DNA from: Pratylenchus scribneri
Lineage: Eukaryota > Nematoda > Chromadorea > Rhabditida > Pratylenchidae
Reading direction: 5' to 3'
Assembly: GCA_030063045.1 (NCBI GenBank)
Contig: JAQSEB010000072.1
Location: forward strand, 682,001 to 746,000
DNA length: 64,000 nt
The notes beneath the pieces were generated by a model. The model was not told the origin of the DNA. It was given only the letters and a program-made list of their open reading frames with translations, and ran no database searches. A program made the translations under genes and the position numbers. Each line of letters opens with the position of its first letter. Positions within the stretch are counted from its first letter, which is position 1. Positions 25,901 to 37,356 of this stretch are shown here, piece by piece.

Positions 25901-28900
25901 TATTGAAATGCCAAAGAAATTTATGATTTATTGGTTCCTTGCTAGGCTAAAAAAGCATAAATTTAATCTCTAAATCTCGGCAAAGCGCATCAATTTGGTT
26001 TTGTTGCGTTTAGATTTAACAAATGCAAAAGTAGTTTTTTAAACCGATAAGCGATAACCGTTTTAATAGGTTTAAAATACCCTTTAATTTTGACTCAATG
26101 TTTCTTAGCTCTAGACAAAATCTCTCTGATTGGATATGATTTGTGGATTATATGACAAACCTTCAAACCAATATCATAATTTTGGCTATTTCTATACGGA
26201 ATTTAAATACGTTTCGATATTTTAAATGATTTTTTCGGTTTACTTTTTAAAATGATTAATTTGGTATTTTCACTGACTGTGATTGTTGTTCCCGTGCAAT
26301 TGGCATTCGATGAGGAGGCCGGTTGCCGTTGATCGCAAAGAGTGCCAGACCATCCCGTTGGGCATAAACATTGATCGCACCAATTTGGATTTGGATAGCC
26401 CCCATTTTTGCATGCAGCCACTCCAGCTTGTCCAGCTGGACAACTTCCAGAGCAATATGCCCTATTCAGCATCAAATGGTCGGAAAAGGCCATTCCCCAG
26501 CGTTGGCCCATTGTATTCTGATGATTCGGCTCTTTAGCAATGAGCACCGGCAATCCCTTTGTTGCGTTTGAAAAGTCCACTATTTTTGTGAAGGGAAAAA
26601 TTATAACATTGATTTCCCGTCATTTTTTTATTTAATTGTAATTATTTCATTATTTCTTTCTCCACAATTCTATTGGGTAGGTAACTAAAATTAGCTTATA
26701 AATTATTAATCATTAAATCGATGAGAAGGAAATGGCCACGATGAAAATTAGAGTAGATCGTGTCGCTTTCTAGCATATTATTGTTTATTTGGGTTTTTCT
26801 GTAATTAGGGGGCCTTGGTTCTAAAACCCGTTTTTCGGATCTTAAAAATGTCATTTTCCGTTCCGGTTCTCCTAATTTCGATTCCATAAAGCAAAAATTT
26901 CCAAATTTGATTCTAAAATGCATCATTTGAACCGATCATTATCTATTCTATTGAAAATTGCCTCAGTCCTTCTTCTATTTTCTACTATCTTACTTGCGCC
27001 ATAATGCATTCTTGATCCATAATCGTAGAGCACACCCTGATTGTCATTTGTGTATGTTGTTTCTGGATCATAATTGCCGGAATTCGTAGTATTTTTGGCA
27101 TTTTCCAAATGTACTTCCACAAAATTCGCTTGATCATGCCGATTTTGAGTGTGATGGAGGCCAAGGGCATGCCCAATTTCGTGGGGTGCACTCTGTCCAT
27201 AGAATAGTTAAATTTTATAGAAAATATTAAAATAGAGGTTTTAAATTGGAAATTTTTAAAATTCGGATTTCAAAGCAAACAATGGTTTTCATTTTATCCA
27301 TAAAAATTATTTTTTCTAAAAATGTTAATTTTAATTTCGCCTAATTTTTTAGTAGAAAATCTGAAATGGGACGGAAGGAATATATGGGTCAGTTCTGTAG
27401 GGAAATTTTCAGATTGAAAGAAAGTGCTAACGCACTTTATAAGAATCATAGTAAGGTTATATTTCAGATTAAAATCTATTTATCCACTTTTTCTGATTTA
27501 AAACATTAAACCCAATTCGCGCAAAACCGGTTTACACCCTTAAACCGTTCCAAATTCAAAAATAAACCTAAAATAAACAATAAAAAAAAAAATACATTGG
27601 TGCATGTATCGCCCAAATTGATCACATTCGGCGGTGACACCCGCCCCACATAACTATTACAAACGCCCGTGCTGCCTCTTTGCAAGAGCATATATGGGGT
27701 TGGGGACGCAGGCGCCGTTTCAACTTTTGTAAAATATAGACAAGTTGTAGCATAATAAAAGGCGAAGGCAGCGGTAATGTCTTTCACAATTTGTGAACCT
27801 GAATTTTTTTGTTAAGTTAATGAATTCTGATGAGTAAAATTAAAAGGGAAAGGAGATTACACATAAGATCATTGAATTTAGTGAAAAAATTTTTGTCAAA
27901 AAAATTTTTTAGTAGGGAATTTCAAAATCGGTTTTAATTTTCAGAAAAAAATTAATTCTAAAATGAGGCCTTGAAATTTAGATCGAAATTTATTTCGTAA
28001 ATTTAATGATTTTTTATTGCTAAATTAATTATTAAGAAAATACAAAAATATGATGACTTACTCAAATCCGAGGACATCATCCAATAAACAGTGGACACCC
28101 ATTTATTGCTTGGATAGTTGGCAAAATTTACGAGGCCTCTTTTGGAGCGTGCCAATTCCTGCGGTTTCAATTTTTTTGGTTGCAATGTTTTGACCACAAT
28201 TCCACTCTCAATGGAGTTGCTGCTTCGATTTCGAGGGGCAACCCCTTTCAATCGATCAATTCGATCCTCCATATTCTCAACAGTTGGGATTATGTCGCCC
28301 TAAAATAATTGAAAAATAATTTAATAAAAGGATATACTAATTTCGCGCATTGGCCTTAACAAGTTTTAATATGTTCTTTTAATTTTGCACTCTCTAATAA
28401 TTCCCCATCCCTCGACTTTGAGGACCTATAAGCTCCGGGCTTTATTTATTATTGCATTTTCCACCCTAAAGCTCTATAAACCATTATAAATGCTTTCAAG
28501 AAAATTCCACAAATTAGGAAGTTAGACCCCCTAATTTTCCCAATTTTAAGGGTTGAAAATAATTTCCTCTGGGGAATTAAAAAATTATTTACGGTTATAA
28601 AATAATCAATGTTTAAACTCTTTTTTCTAGAACATTTTTGATATCAATAATTGATCAAACATAAATTCGTCTGGAAATTATATTAAAAAAAAGAAAAATT
28701 CCCTATTTTGAACTATTTTCCGCTTTTTTGGTCAAAACTTTGGCAATTTCCTATGAAATCCATAAATTCTTTCTGTAATAAACTCATAAAAAAATATATT
28801 TACAGGCGAATTCATTCCACCAAATAAAAATTTTCTATAACTAACCTCAATCACATATCCCTCCAAAACTTCGTTCATATTCTCATCCTTTTCTTCCTCC

Positions 28901-31900
28901 ACTGGTTTACCCGTTTTGGCACGGGATTCTTTGACTGCGGCCACTTCCACCTGCATTGATTCGAATTTTTGCTTCTGTCTTTCGCTCAATGGCTTAGCTG
29001 GAGGGCCTTGTTCCGCTGCCTTTTTTGCCAACAATTCGTTGTATTCCGCAATCAAATCGCGCACTTTTTCCAACTCTTTTATTCTTTTTTGCACTTTTTC
29101 CGGTTTGTCCGCATCCAAATTGCCAAATATTTTTTTGTGCGCTTCAGCCGGCGTCAAAATGGCTTTTTTGACCAAATTTGTGGCTGTCCCAACCACTCCA
29201 CCCAACAATTCTTGGCCATTTGATGGAAGCAATGGGGAGACAATTTTTGTTGGATCCACTTTGAATGGTTTCGGCTTGAAGCCGGGCGGGGCCGATGGTG
29301 GCTGGGTTGAACATTTTTGAATGAAAACAAATAAAAAGGCAGAAAAAGCCAACGAAATTGGAGCAATCTTCATTTGGAATTTTAATTTGATTATTTGAAA
29401 TTTGTGAATTTGATTTTGATTGAATTTGATGCCTTTCCATCGGTTTTTATATTGCCAAAAATTGTTTTTTAAATAATTGTCTATTTGTACTTTACCGGAA
29501 AAGTAGACAGTTATATTAAAATATTTGTCTATGAAATTTGGAAAAAGCAAATAAAAAATCCTCAAATCAGACAAACCTAACAAATATATTCAATAATTTA
29601 ATATTTTTTATTTACTCAATTGGCCTAAACGTTTATTTCAATTTTTTCTCTTCCTATTTTATAATTTTAAAATTAAGATAATATTTATGAATTAAAATTC
29701 ATTTCATTTAGTCTATTTCTTTTTCAGACTACAAAATTATCAAACTACATTAAATATAATCATTCATTAAAAATAGTATTTAAAAAATTTATTTATAAAA
29801 ATTAATCATAAATGTTAATAATTCACCTATATTTGTATATTATTTTTAAAAATATTTTTATACATAATTATGAAATTGCGATTATCTTTATTGCTACCAA
29901 AGCGAATTAGTCATACAAATCGACTGAATAAGATGGCAAGAATTTAATTTGATACCGTAAATGCTCTATTAATTTACCACTCTCTAATAATTTCTCACCT
30001 TCGACTTTGAGGACTCATAGCTCCTTCCTTCATGATTAACTTTAAATTTTTTTTTGCATTTTCTCAGTTCCCTACTCTACAAAATCCGCTATAATTTGTT
30101 CAAAAAATGTCCACAAATTAAGGAGCACCAATTTTTGCTCTTTTTGAGTGATTGTAATTCACTATAGGGAATAAAAAGAACATTTACGGTCTTTATTCTT
30201 TAATAATCACTTAGAAATGTAGCATAATAGTAGACAAATGCCATTATGGTTAATATACCAAAAAACATGGACTAATCCAATGATATACGATAATTTATTG
30301 AATAAAGATCAAAAATTTCCATTTCATTGAATTAATCGTTTAAATTTTTTCCATTTTTTTGCAGTGGAAAAATATGAAAGATTGGTTCGCTGCTCCTTTT
30401 AGCACCTATACGGATTTATTGAATCATAGTGCCTTCATCTTCCAACATTTTCCAGCCGATGATATCAAATTTATGATTTTGAAACCAAAAATGAATGCCA
30501 AAGAGAATTACACCATTGAAAGCCTTCAACAAATATTGGCCAGAAAGCATACAGTCAAGGATTCAATCGATTTTCGGCTTCATTTAAAACTATTCGCAAG
30601 AATGTGGCAACAATTGGGCATTTACAGAGCAAATCCAAATATTCAGAACATCATTGAAAATAACCAACACGATGATCAAGCAAAAAGAATAATGGCAAAT
30701 ATTGAACGAAAAGGTTAGATGACCATAAATTAATTGAAAATAATTTGGGATATTTTATTACAAATTTTTCATACCGTATATACTCTTTTAATTCCTCACT
30801 CTCTAATAATTCCCCACCCTCGACTTTAAGGATCCCATAAGCCGCGGGCAGGGTGTGAGCTAAAAAAAATATTTTTCATTACATTTTCCTAGTTCCCTTA
30901 TGTTTATAATCCGCTATAAATTGTTTAAAAATGTCCACAAATTGAGGAGTTAGACGTTAGACCACAAAATTTCCCAATTTTAAGGGGTTCAAAAATTTTC
31001 GATGGGGAATTAAAAGAGGTTATATTTTTTTATAATTATTTAAAATGGATTATCGCAAAAATAGTAATAAATTGCGATTAAAAGGGATTATAAATTGAAC
31101 AAATATTTAAATGATTTATAATCGATATAGTCAAAATATATATTTAATTTGCAGATTACCAAGAATTGAATCGTCAATTGGTCAGCCATTCCGAACGGGA
31201 TTTATTGAATATTGCCTATCAATTTCAATTCCTCCATAAACGTGTGGGCTATGATCGAATGATGCAAAAAATGTCCAAATTGATGTTATTCGGCAAACCA
31301 AAACCAATTTCATTTGTGAATGCCATTTTTACATTAATTTATGAAAATAATGAGGGAAAGGAAAAATTGAAATCATTCAATGATGCGCGAATGGAAGAGA
31401 TGAAAAAATTTGGTGAAATTCAGGCAAAAATTTATGGCATAAAAAGCATCAAAGATTTAAAAAAAATTGAAAAACAAATTCATAGAGAATTGGAAATAGA
31501 TATAAAAGCGGTGAAATTGAATTCCCAGAGCAAACTTTGGTATAATTTTTTTATTTCAACATATTTTTTAATCAATTTTTCTACATTTTTGGTCATAATT
31601 CTTTGAATTTTAAACGAATTTATAAGAATTCTACATCAATTGATTGAGAACTTCATTCAGTTTTTATTGAATATAAAATTAATTAAATGTTAAAAACCTT
31701 ACTGCTTACTCCAATTTGGTCTACAAATTAATAATCTACCACAACTTTTTAAAATTTTTCTTATATATTAGACCCCAATTATTTATTATTAATAAATAAT
31801 AATAATTAGTTTAATTTTATCGATAAACATATATGATCAAGAAAAATGTTTCTTCACATATTTATAAATTGCAGCATTAAACCCGTTAATTTGGCAAATG

Positions 31901-34900
31901 AATTTGATATGAATTCTGATTCGATTATGGACCAGAATATTTCATGGATGAAACCAACAATAAATGGTAAACATTTTTAAAAATATTTTTTAAAATTTTT
32001 AGTAGGCATTAAATTCCAAGCATTTTTAAAATTCAATAAATTATAAATTTAAAATCAGATAAAAAATTTTAATTTTTTGTAATAAAAATGTTTGTGAAAA
32101 TAAAAATAATTAAATTCTACTTCAAGTTCAACCAAATGGAAGTAAAATGCCCATGCCTATGCCAATGCCAATTCCGCCAATTGGCGAATCAACAAAACCA
32201 ATTCCGAAATTAAATGATTCCATACCAAATGGCAACAATAATTCAAATGCGAACAAATCACGATGGATTTGGAAATTAGGTCTTGGCGGTCGAAGAACCA
32301 ATAAAATGGATCAATCCACCATAAATAGTAGCAATGCTCAAAATGCAAATATTCATCTGTACCAGCAACAATTACAAATGCCAGAAACAACTATTTTAAA
32401 AAAGACGGAAGAAGGATTTAAGGTAAAACCGAAATAATTTATTTGCATTGCTTTTGCACTTTTTTTTTTACTAATTTATTGAAATTGAAATTGTTAATCA
32501 AATTATGTATTTATAAATATGGAAATTGTTGAGGAATTTAATATTATAAAAAATACGAAACTTGATGTGAAAAATTCAAAAATGAATTCATTCCAAAAAA
32601 CGAAAATTGGGAATTTCAATTTTTTAAATTACTCAATATTTATCAGAATTTTTCCTCTAGAAAATTTAACTGTCTCATCAATAAAATTTTGGTTAAGGAA
32701 AACATTAGGGATTAGATTTAGATTAGAGTCAAATTTGACCAATTTTTAGATCTCCAAAATGCTGATTTTTTTACACGAAAATTTGTGGCTAAATTCAATA
32801 GAAAATAGAATTATAATTCTTTACATTGATTTTTTTAGAATAAATATGAACGAGTCGAAAGCATTTCCATCCCTCAAAATGGCAATACTATCCAAGTGGC
32901 TGGCTGGCCTCAAAGAATCAAAATTGATCAACAAAATCAAAATAGCAAAAATCCAATGCAATATGAGAAGAATATTGACACAAAAATTAAATTTAAAATG
33001 CCAAATTCAAATGACGGAAATTCATGGCCAAATTTTTATTATAAAGAAGATCAAATGCGCGAGAACACTCATCATTCAATTGATGAGCCAAATTATTATT
33101 TGAAGAAAGACAAAGTACAAGAAAATTTACAAAACACTGGTCCATTTCCTCAGCATAATCAAAAAATGACATCAGCAGATCACGGTTGAATTTGAATTTT
33201 GAATGAAATATATTAATTGGAATAAATTACGAAATCCCTTGGGAAAAATATCTGGAAAAAAGTTTCTGCAGTTTTGGCAATAATGAAAAGAAATTAAAAA
33301 GATTTAATAATTTTCGGAACAAGTAGAAACATTTTGACTTAAATTTTTTTAAAAACAAAAGAAGAATCATCGACGCTTTCCTAATAAAAAGGAAATTAAT
33401 TGAATCAATTTAAAATTAAGGATACTCATTAATTATTTTTTTATATTTTAATTTTTTTTTATAGAAGATACAAATATGCACAACCATTCTGCTATTCCTG
33501 ATCCTCAAACTATAACTGATCAATCGTCGAGTTTCAAGAAAACGCATATTAAATCGTCTAAGAAAACTAAGAAAAATAGCAAAAGTAGCAGCAGCAGTAG
33601 TAAAAGTAAAAGTGATAGTAAAAGTAGCAGCAAAAGCAAAAGCAGCAGTAAAAGTAGTAGCGATGAGAAAATTATTGACAGCCCAAATTCAAATGGACCT
33701 ATTGATACTACAAATTTGGCTGAGGGGCAAACGGTTGAGAAAATTATTGACAATGACAACCAAAATGCGAATGGACATATTGATACCGACAATTTGGCTC
33801 GAGGACAAACGCGCACCAATTCTATGCCTAAGAATATAGGTATATTTGTCAAAAAAAAAGAAAATTTAAACAAAAATTAATTGGAAACTTTGATCAAAAA
33901 TAAAGGCTAAATTTTTGAGAATTTGAAATAAAATTATTAAGGAAATTAAATTTAATCAATTTTAGAGAAGTTATTTTTTGGTGGACTTGTTGAATTCAAT
34001 CATAAAAATGTTTCATTTTTTACTATTTTTTCCATTTAGAATTTTGTAAAAATTTAGTGGCACCGGCGAATTATTGAACATTTTTTGAAGAAAATTCAAC
34101 ATTTAATTGAATTTAATTTTAAAAATTAAAGACATAAATTATGGAATAATTTTCTCACCATTTAGTATTCAAATATCCGGAGGATATGGAAAAACACAAA
34201 GATGAATTGTTGAAATTCAATTTTAGTTTGTACCAAAAATCCACATTACTAGAGCGATTCGTGTCCATTTTTGGGAAAGGAGCCTTGGAATATGGGGAAT
34301 GGTATTCTTGCAATCCACTTCCGCTAAATCAGAAAGCAATTAAAGAACACACGGAGAGTATTGAATGCAAAAAGTGAGTTTTATTTTGAAGACAAAATAA
34401 TATGAATTCCAATTTAATTTATCCATTTAAAATCAGAAAATATATTAAAAATTTTTTCAATGGAGATTAAATATTTTTTGAGGTAATGAAGCTTAGCTAT
34501 ACACTGCTAAATTATACAAATCAAATAATAGATTCTTAACAATTCATTAATTGCCTCAAAATTAACATTTTAAATTTTAATGTAAATTTTATCAATTTAT
34601 TGTTAAATGCAGGTCTTTTTAATAGTCGAAAATATTTTTATATTTCAAATATTTTAAAATGACTTTATTTTGCTTTTTTGTTGTTTTTTGGTAAAAATAA
34701 AAAAAAAGTTAAAAATTATAAAACGCTTATGCTTATTTCAATTTTTTGTTCATAAAATATCCGCCATCTAATTATGTAAAATTGAATCAAAAATGTTGAT
34801 TTACCCTCATTTTTATTCCAGTTTCTTCAAACATTTCTCCGAACAAGAGAAGAATGTGAATGAATTGCAAAAGATGGCGGATGTTTTGAACAAATGCAAA

Positions 34901-35136
34901 GTGCCAATCTACAAATTCTATCAGCCACTTTTCCATGATGTTTGCACCGAAATGGAATATAAACCATTCTTCATGCTAATTGTGGAACCAGAAAATGTGA
35001 GAGAAGAATGCCGAAAAATGCTGGAGGTCCATAATTATTCCTGTCATTTTTGCTTTTATTTATTTTATTATAGGTTAGCACAAAAAAACATCGCGCGAAA
35101 AGCCAATCTCTCCGTGCGCAGAGTCAAAAAACGTAA
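22932..35136 (+). CDS. Large secreted annexin-like protein, 13 exons, about 1128 aa
   Basis: Exons 22932-23031, 23074-23404, 24076-24360, 24429-24780, 30365-30713, 31155-31539, 31875-31966, 32127-32422, 32839-33184, 33465-33839, 34166-34373, 34822-35026, 35074-35136. All junctions are GT..AG and all phases agree, which supports one gene even across the 5.6-kb intron 4. The N-terminus is a clear signal peptide (LIKFICPLLIFYIFSLIHF, then SAEG). Exons 3-4 look annexin-like: LALALLEDPIVYDAKNLHIA then LTGKFVNAEIIFDILLSRS, like annexin DA..L..A..G....E..I..IL..RS. The second half is low-complexity: a MPMPMPMPIPP stretch, Asn/Gln-rich parts, a Ser/Lys block in exon 10, then a Cys-containing C-terminal domain that is not recognised. 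Secreted annexin-like proteins are known effectors of plant-parasitic nematodes; that role here is inference. Splicing of exon 12 to 13 could instead be read through. Confidence 0.65.
23868..24040. repeat. Dispersed repeat (GGCCATATAACTTGGCC family)
   Basis: In intron 2 of the annexin-like gene. It shares TTTTTGAGGCCATATAACTTGGCC and an AGGATGGGATTAGGGATTAG core with 9278-9481 (inverted) and more weakly with 1400-1560. Ends are not sharply defined. Confidence 0.55.
25479..29373 (-). CDS. Secreted astacin metalloprotease (NAS type), 6 exons, 608 aa
   Basis: Exons 28846-29373, 28062-28299, 27596-27798, 26994-27192, 26278-26579, 25479-25835; all phases join. Domains: signal peptide 1-21 (ISLAFSAFLFVFIQKCST), a long charged prodomain, a furin-like site RSKRG at 227-231, then the astacin catalytic domain. 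The zinc motif SAPHEIGHALGLHHTQNRHD gives ligands H327, H331 and H337 with catalytic E328. The usual GFxHE is GLHHT, so the glutamate after the third His is lost. The Met-turn is SRMHYGA. An EGF-like module (ACKNGGYPNPNWCDQCLCP) and a C-terminal CUB domain follow. This order matches the EGF-CUB nematode astacins, used in cuticle or tissue digestion. A TATA-like ATATAAAA lies upstream near 29445. A donor-like GTAAGT overlaps the stop, so a longer isoform is possible. The gene is entirely inside intron 4 of the annexin-like gene. Confidence 0.92.
28375..28600. mobile_element. Short MITE, family with ACCGTAAAT ends, copy 1
   Basis: In the first intron of the astacin gene. Shared core words in order: CACTCTCTAATAATTCCCCA, CCTCGACTTTGAGGA, CATTTTCC, CCACAAATTAGGA, TTTCCCAATTTTAAGGG, GGGGAATTAAAA, then TTTACGGT at the right end. 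The left end is degraded. Confidence 0.7.
29955..30200. mobile_element. Short MITE, ACCGTAAAT family, copy 2
   Basis: The most complete copy: left ACCGTAAATGCTCTATTAATT and right AATAAAAAGAACATTTACGGT are inverted repeats about 240 bp apart. The core is the same as copies 1, 3 and 4. It is in intron 4 of the annexin-like gene. Confidence 0.75.
30774..31025. mobile_element. Short MITE, ACCGTAAAT family, copy 3
   Basis: Same core as the copies at 28375 and 29955, with left end ACCGTATATACTCTTTTAATT and right end GGGGAATTAAAAGAGG. It lies in intron 5 of the annexin-like gene, only about 130 bp before exon 6. Confidence 0.7.
33576..33668 (+). repeat. AGT/AGC trinucleotide-type repeat coding Ser/Lys
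   Basis: Imperfect repeats of AGT, AGC and AAA codons inside exon 10 of the annexin-like gene. They encode a Ser/Lys run (SKSSSSSSKSKSDSKSSSK) of about 30 residues. Such tracts are easily changed in length and are likely disordered and phosphorylatable. Confidence 0.85.
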
Positions 35137-35852
35137 CAACAAAGAAGGACAAAAAACACTTCCAATATCCACTCTCAGACAATGAACCAAATTGAAAAAT
35201 GGGATGAACTTTTCCATATGGATAGAAATATGCAAATTCTTATTATTTCGATTTCAATTAGTTATTTTACTATTTTAAATTCTTTTCCTCTCTCATCTAA
35301 ATTGTTTATATCCCTTAGACTAAATTTAGTCTTTAATTTTTATTTATTTGTATAATATATAATTTTTAGTGTTAAAAAGTTAAGAGCAGCAAGGGTTCCA
35401 AGGGCTTATTAGATCTAGGGATATGTAAGGAGGCTTGGCCTTAAAGTTGTTGAGTTACGGCAATTTTTATTCTTTTTTGGCTTATAATTCAGTGGCGATA
35501 GTAAATTTAAATTATCTAACTGTAAATAATTGCTTTTTTGTGGGCTATCTAATGGCATTTTATAGATTTTGACAGACAAAATTTGAAAATACGATTTTTT
35601 CACAATATTAGAGGCTAAATTCAGCCTAAATAGATTGAAGAAAATAGCTCCATGTATCATTTATTTTATCTTTTTTCACTCATAAATTATTGTGAAAAAA
35701 ATTAAAATTAAATAATCCAAAATTAGGCTTCTTCTAATTTCCATTTTATTAATTTTTTCTTGGTTCAAAATTGATTTATGATTAAATTAAATTTGGGAGA
35801 ATTATTTAAATTCCATTATAAATGCTAATCATTATTGTAGAATGTATCAATT
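35137..35852. other. Intergenic between convergent genes
   Basis: It holds the 3' flanks of the annexin-like gene (plus) and of the small gene at 35853 (minus). AT-rich; AATAAA-like words are common, so none can be singled out. No gene seen. Confidence 0.5.
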
Positions 35853-36734
35853 TTATGTATATGCCAAGAAAAGGATGATGGATTCTTTGAATGCCACAAA
35901 TGCTGGCCGCTGGTCCAGCGGCATTGTCCCAATCAATTTGTCGGCTTCTTCACATTTTTCCGTGAACAATTTTCCCTTTTGGCGGAAAATTTGCTTGAAA
36001 CGTTGCTTCAACTTTTAAAATGATAAAAATTATTTTTGAAAATAAGTCTAATCCCAAATTTACCTCTTCCGGAATTCGTTCAAACATTGGGGGATCGGGA
36101 ATTTTATCGACGATTTCATCGGGTAATCCCGTAATGAGGGCATTCATTTGTTCACACTTTGCCTGGCTTGAGAGGGTTTTATCTTCTTTAATTGCCTTTA
36201 TTTTTGTCAGAATATCGCTGGGCAATGCATCCCATCCGGCCAATTGATCGGTCATCTCCTTTTAATTTTAATTTAATAATTTGAATGAAAAAAGAGTATA
36301 AAAATATTTAAAAAATTAAAATTTAGCATGAGGGATGAAATTTGGAAGAATTTTAACAATTTACTTAATATCAGAAAAATCAGTTCACATAATAATTTTG
36401 ACAAAATTTTTAAAATTTTTCATAACATTTATTTAAAGAAATTAGCATAAATATCTATCCATTTTTTTCAATAATATGATCGCCAAATTATCTTCTCATT
36501 AAGTTTCTATTAACTACATCCTTAATTCATGCTCCTAAAAAATTTGTTTTATGACCTGGATCAACCAAACTAATCTCTAAATATTTTTTTGAATATTTTA
36601 CCGGTGAATAGCACTTTTTTATATTTTAAAATGGCCATTTTAAAAAAAATTGTGGTCAATAAATAAAATCAATTATTTTTGTAAAATAAACTCAATAAAT
36701 AAAAACTTACATTTTGTTCATTTGCCATCATCAT
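35853..36734 (-). CDS. Small helical nematode protein, 3 exons, 125 aa, not recognised
   Basis: Exons 36711-36734, 36064-36258, 35853-36011; 24 + 195 + 159 nt, all phase 0. The protein starts MMMANEQNEMTDQLAGWDAL, contains AKCEQMNALITGLPDEIVDK and a basic helical part LKQRFKQIFRQKGKLFTEKC, and ends AFKESIILFLAYT. There is no signal peptide. Spacing and helix pattern loosely resemble the DUF148/SXP-RAL-2 type of nematode proteins, but I cannot confirm this. The first ATG of three consecutive ones was chosen; the next two would shorten it by one or two residues. Confidence 0.7.
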
Positions 36735-37356
36735 TTTTGTAGACACTTTTTAATAAAAAAAATATAAAATTATTCAACTGGAAAATAAGCAATTTATAAG
36801 AGTTTAGCCAGTGAATATATATGCGGCTGCCATCGTTTTTTATGATTTAAAATGGCTTCCCTAAATGCGCATTTTCCAGACTTTCGTGCACGGAAAAATG
36901 GTAAAAAAATATAGGAATAGAGCTTCTTTCCGTCAAATTTACGTCAATAAAATAATCCGCGAAAAAATATTATTCATAGATCATACATCATAGAGAAATT
37001 AAAAAATAGTAAAAATTTAATAAAAATAAACAATGGAATTTGTTTGCGAATTTGTTGTGATTGATTTTCTTTCTGAGGAACGGATGGCCAATTCGCGCAA
37101 AATTCGAATGCTCAATGTGGATGAATCATTTGAGCTCAAATATTCCGTTTCTGGAACCTTAAAAAATACTCAATTTATAAAGAAAAAAAAATTAATGATT
37201 GATTAGAATCAGTAAATCCAAAAATTTGCGAATATTTTGCATATTTTAAAATTAATTCTCAATATTTCAAACTTTTGGTTCTACAATTAATCTAAATTAT
37301 TACTATTTTTTGAATTAATCAGATATAAATTTGTTTGGTTTCAGGCAAATTTTACA
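36735..37356. other. Intergenic, upstream of the small gene and downstream of the PTR gene
   Basis: Promoter side of the gene at 36734 (a TATATA motif lies near 36818) and the 3' side of the PTR gene. No additional coding exon was found. Confidence 0.45.

Noticed and set aside
26696..26926. 76-codon minus-strand frame between astacin exons
   Set aside because: Lies in the astacin intron 26580-26993; exon phases on both sides join without it.
33520..33873. Minus-strand frame with a long poly-leucine run
   Set aside because: Antisense shadow of the AGT/AGC repeat that codes Ser/Lys on the plus strand.
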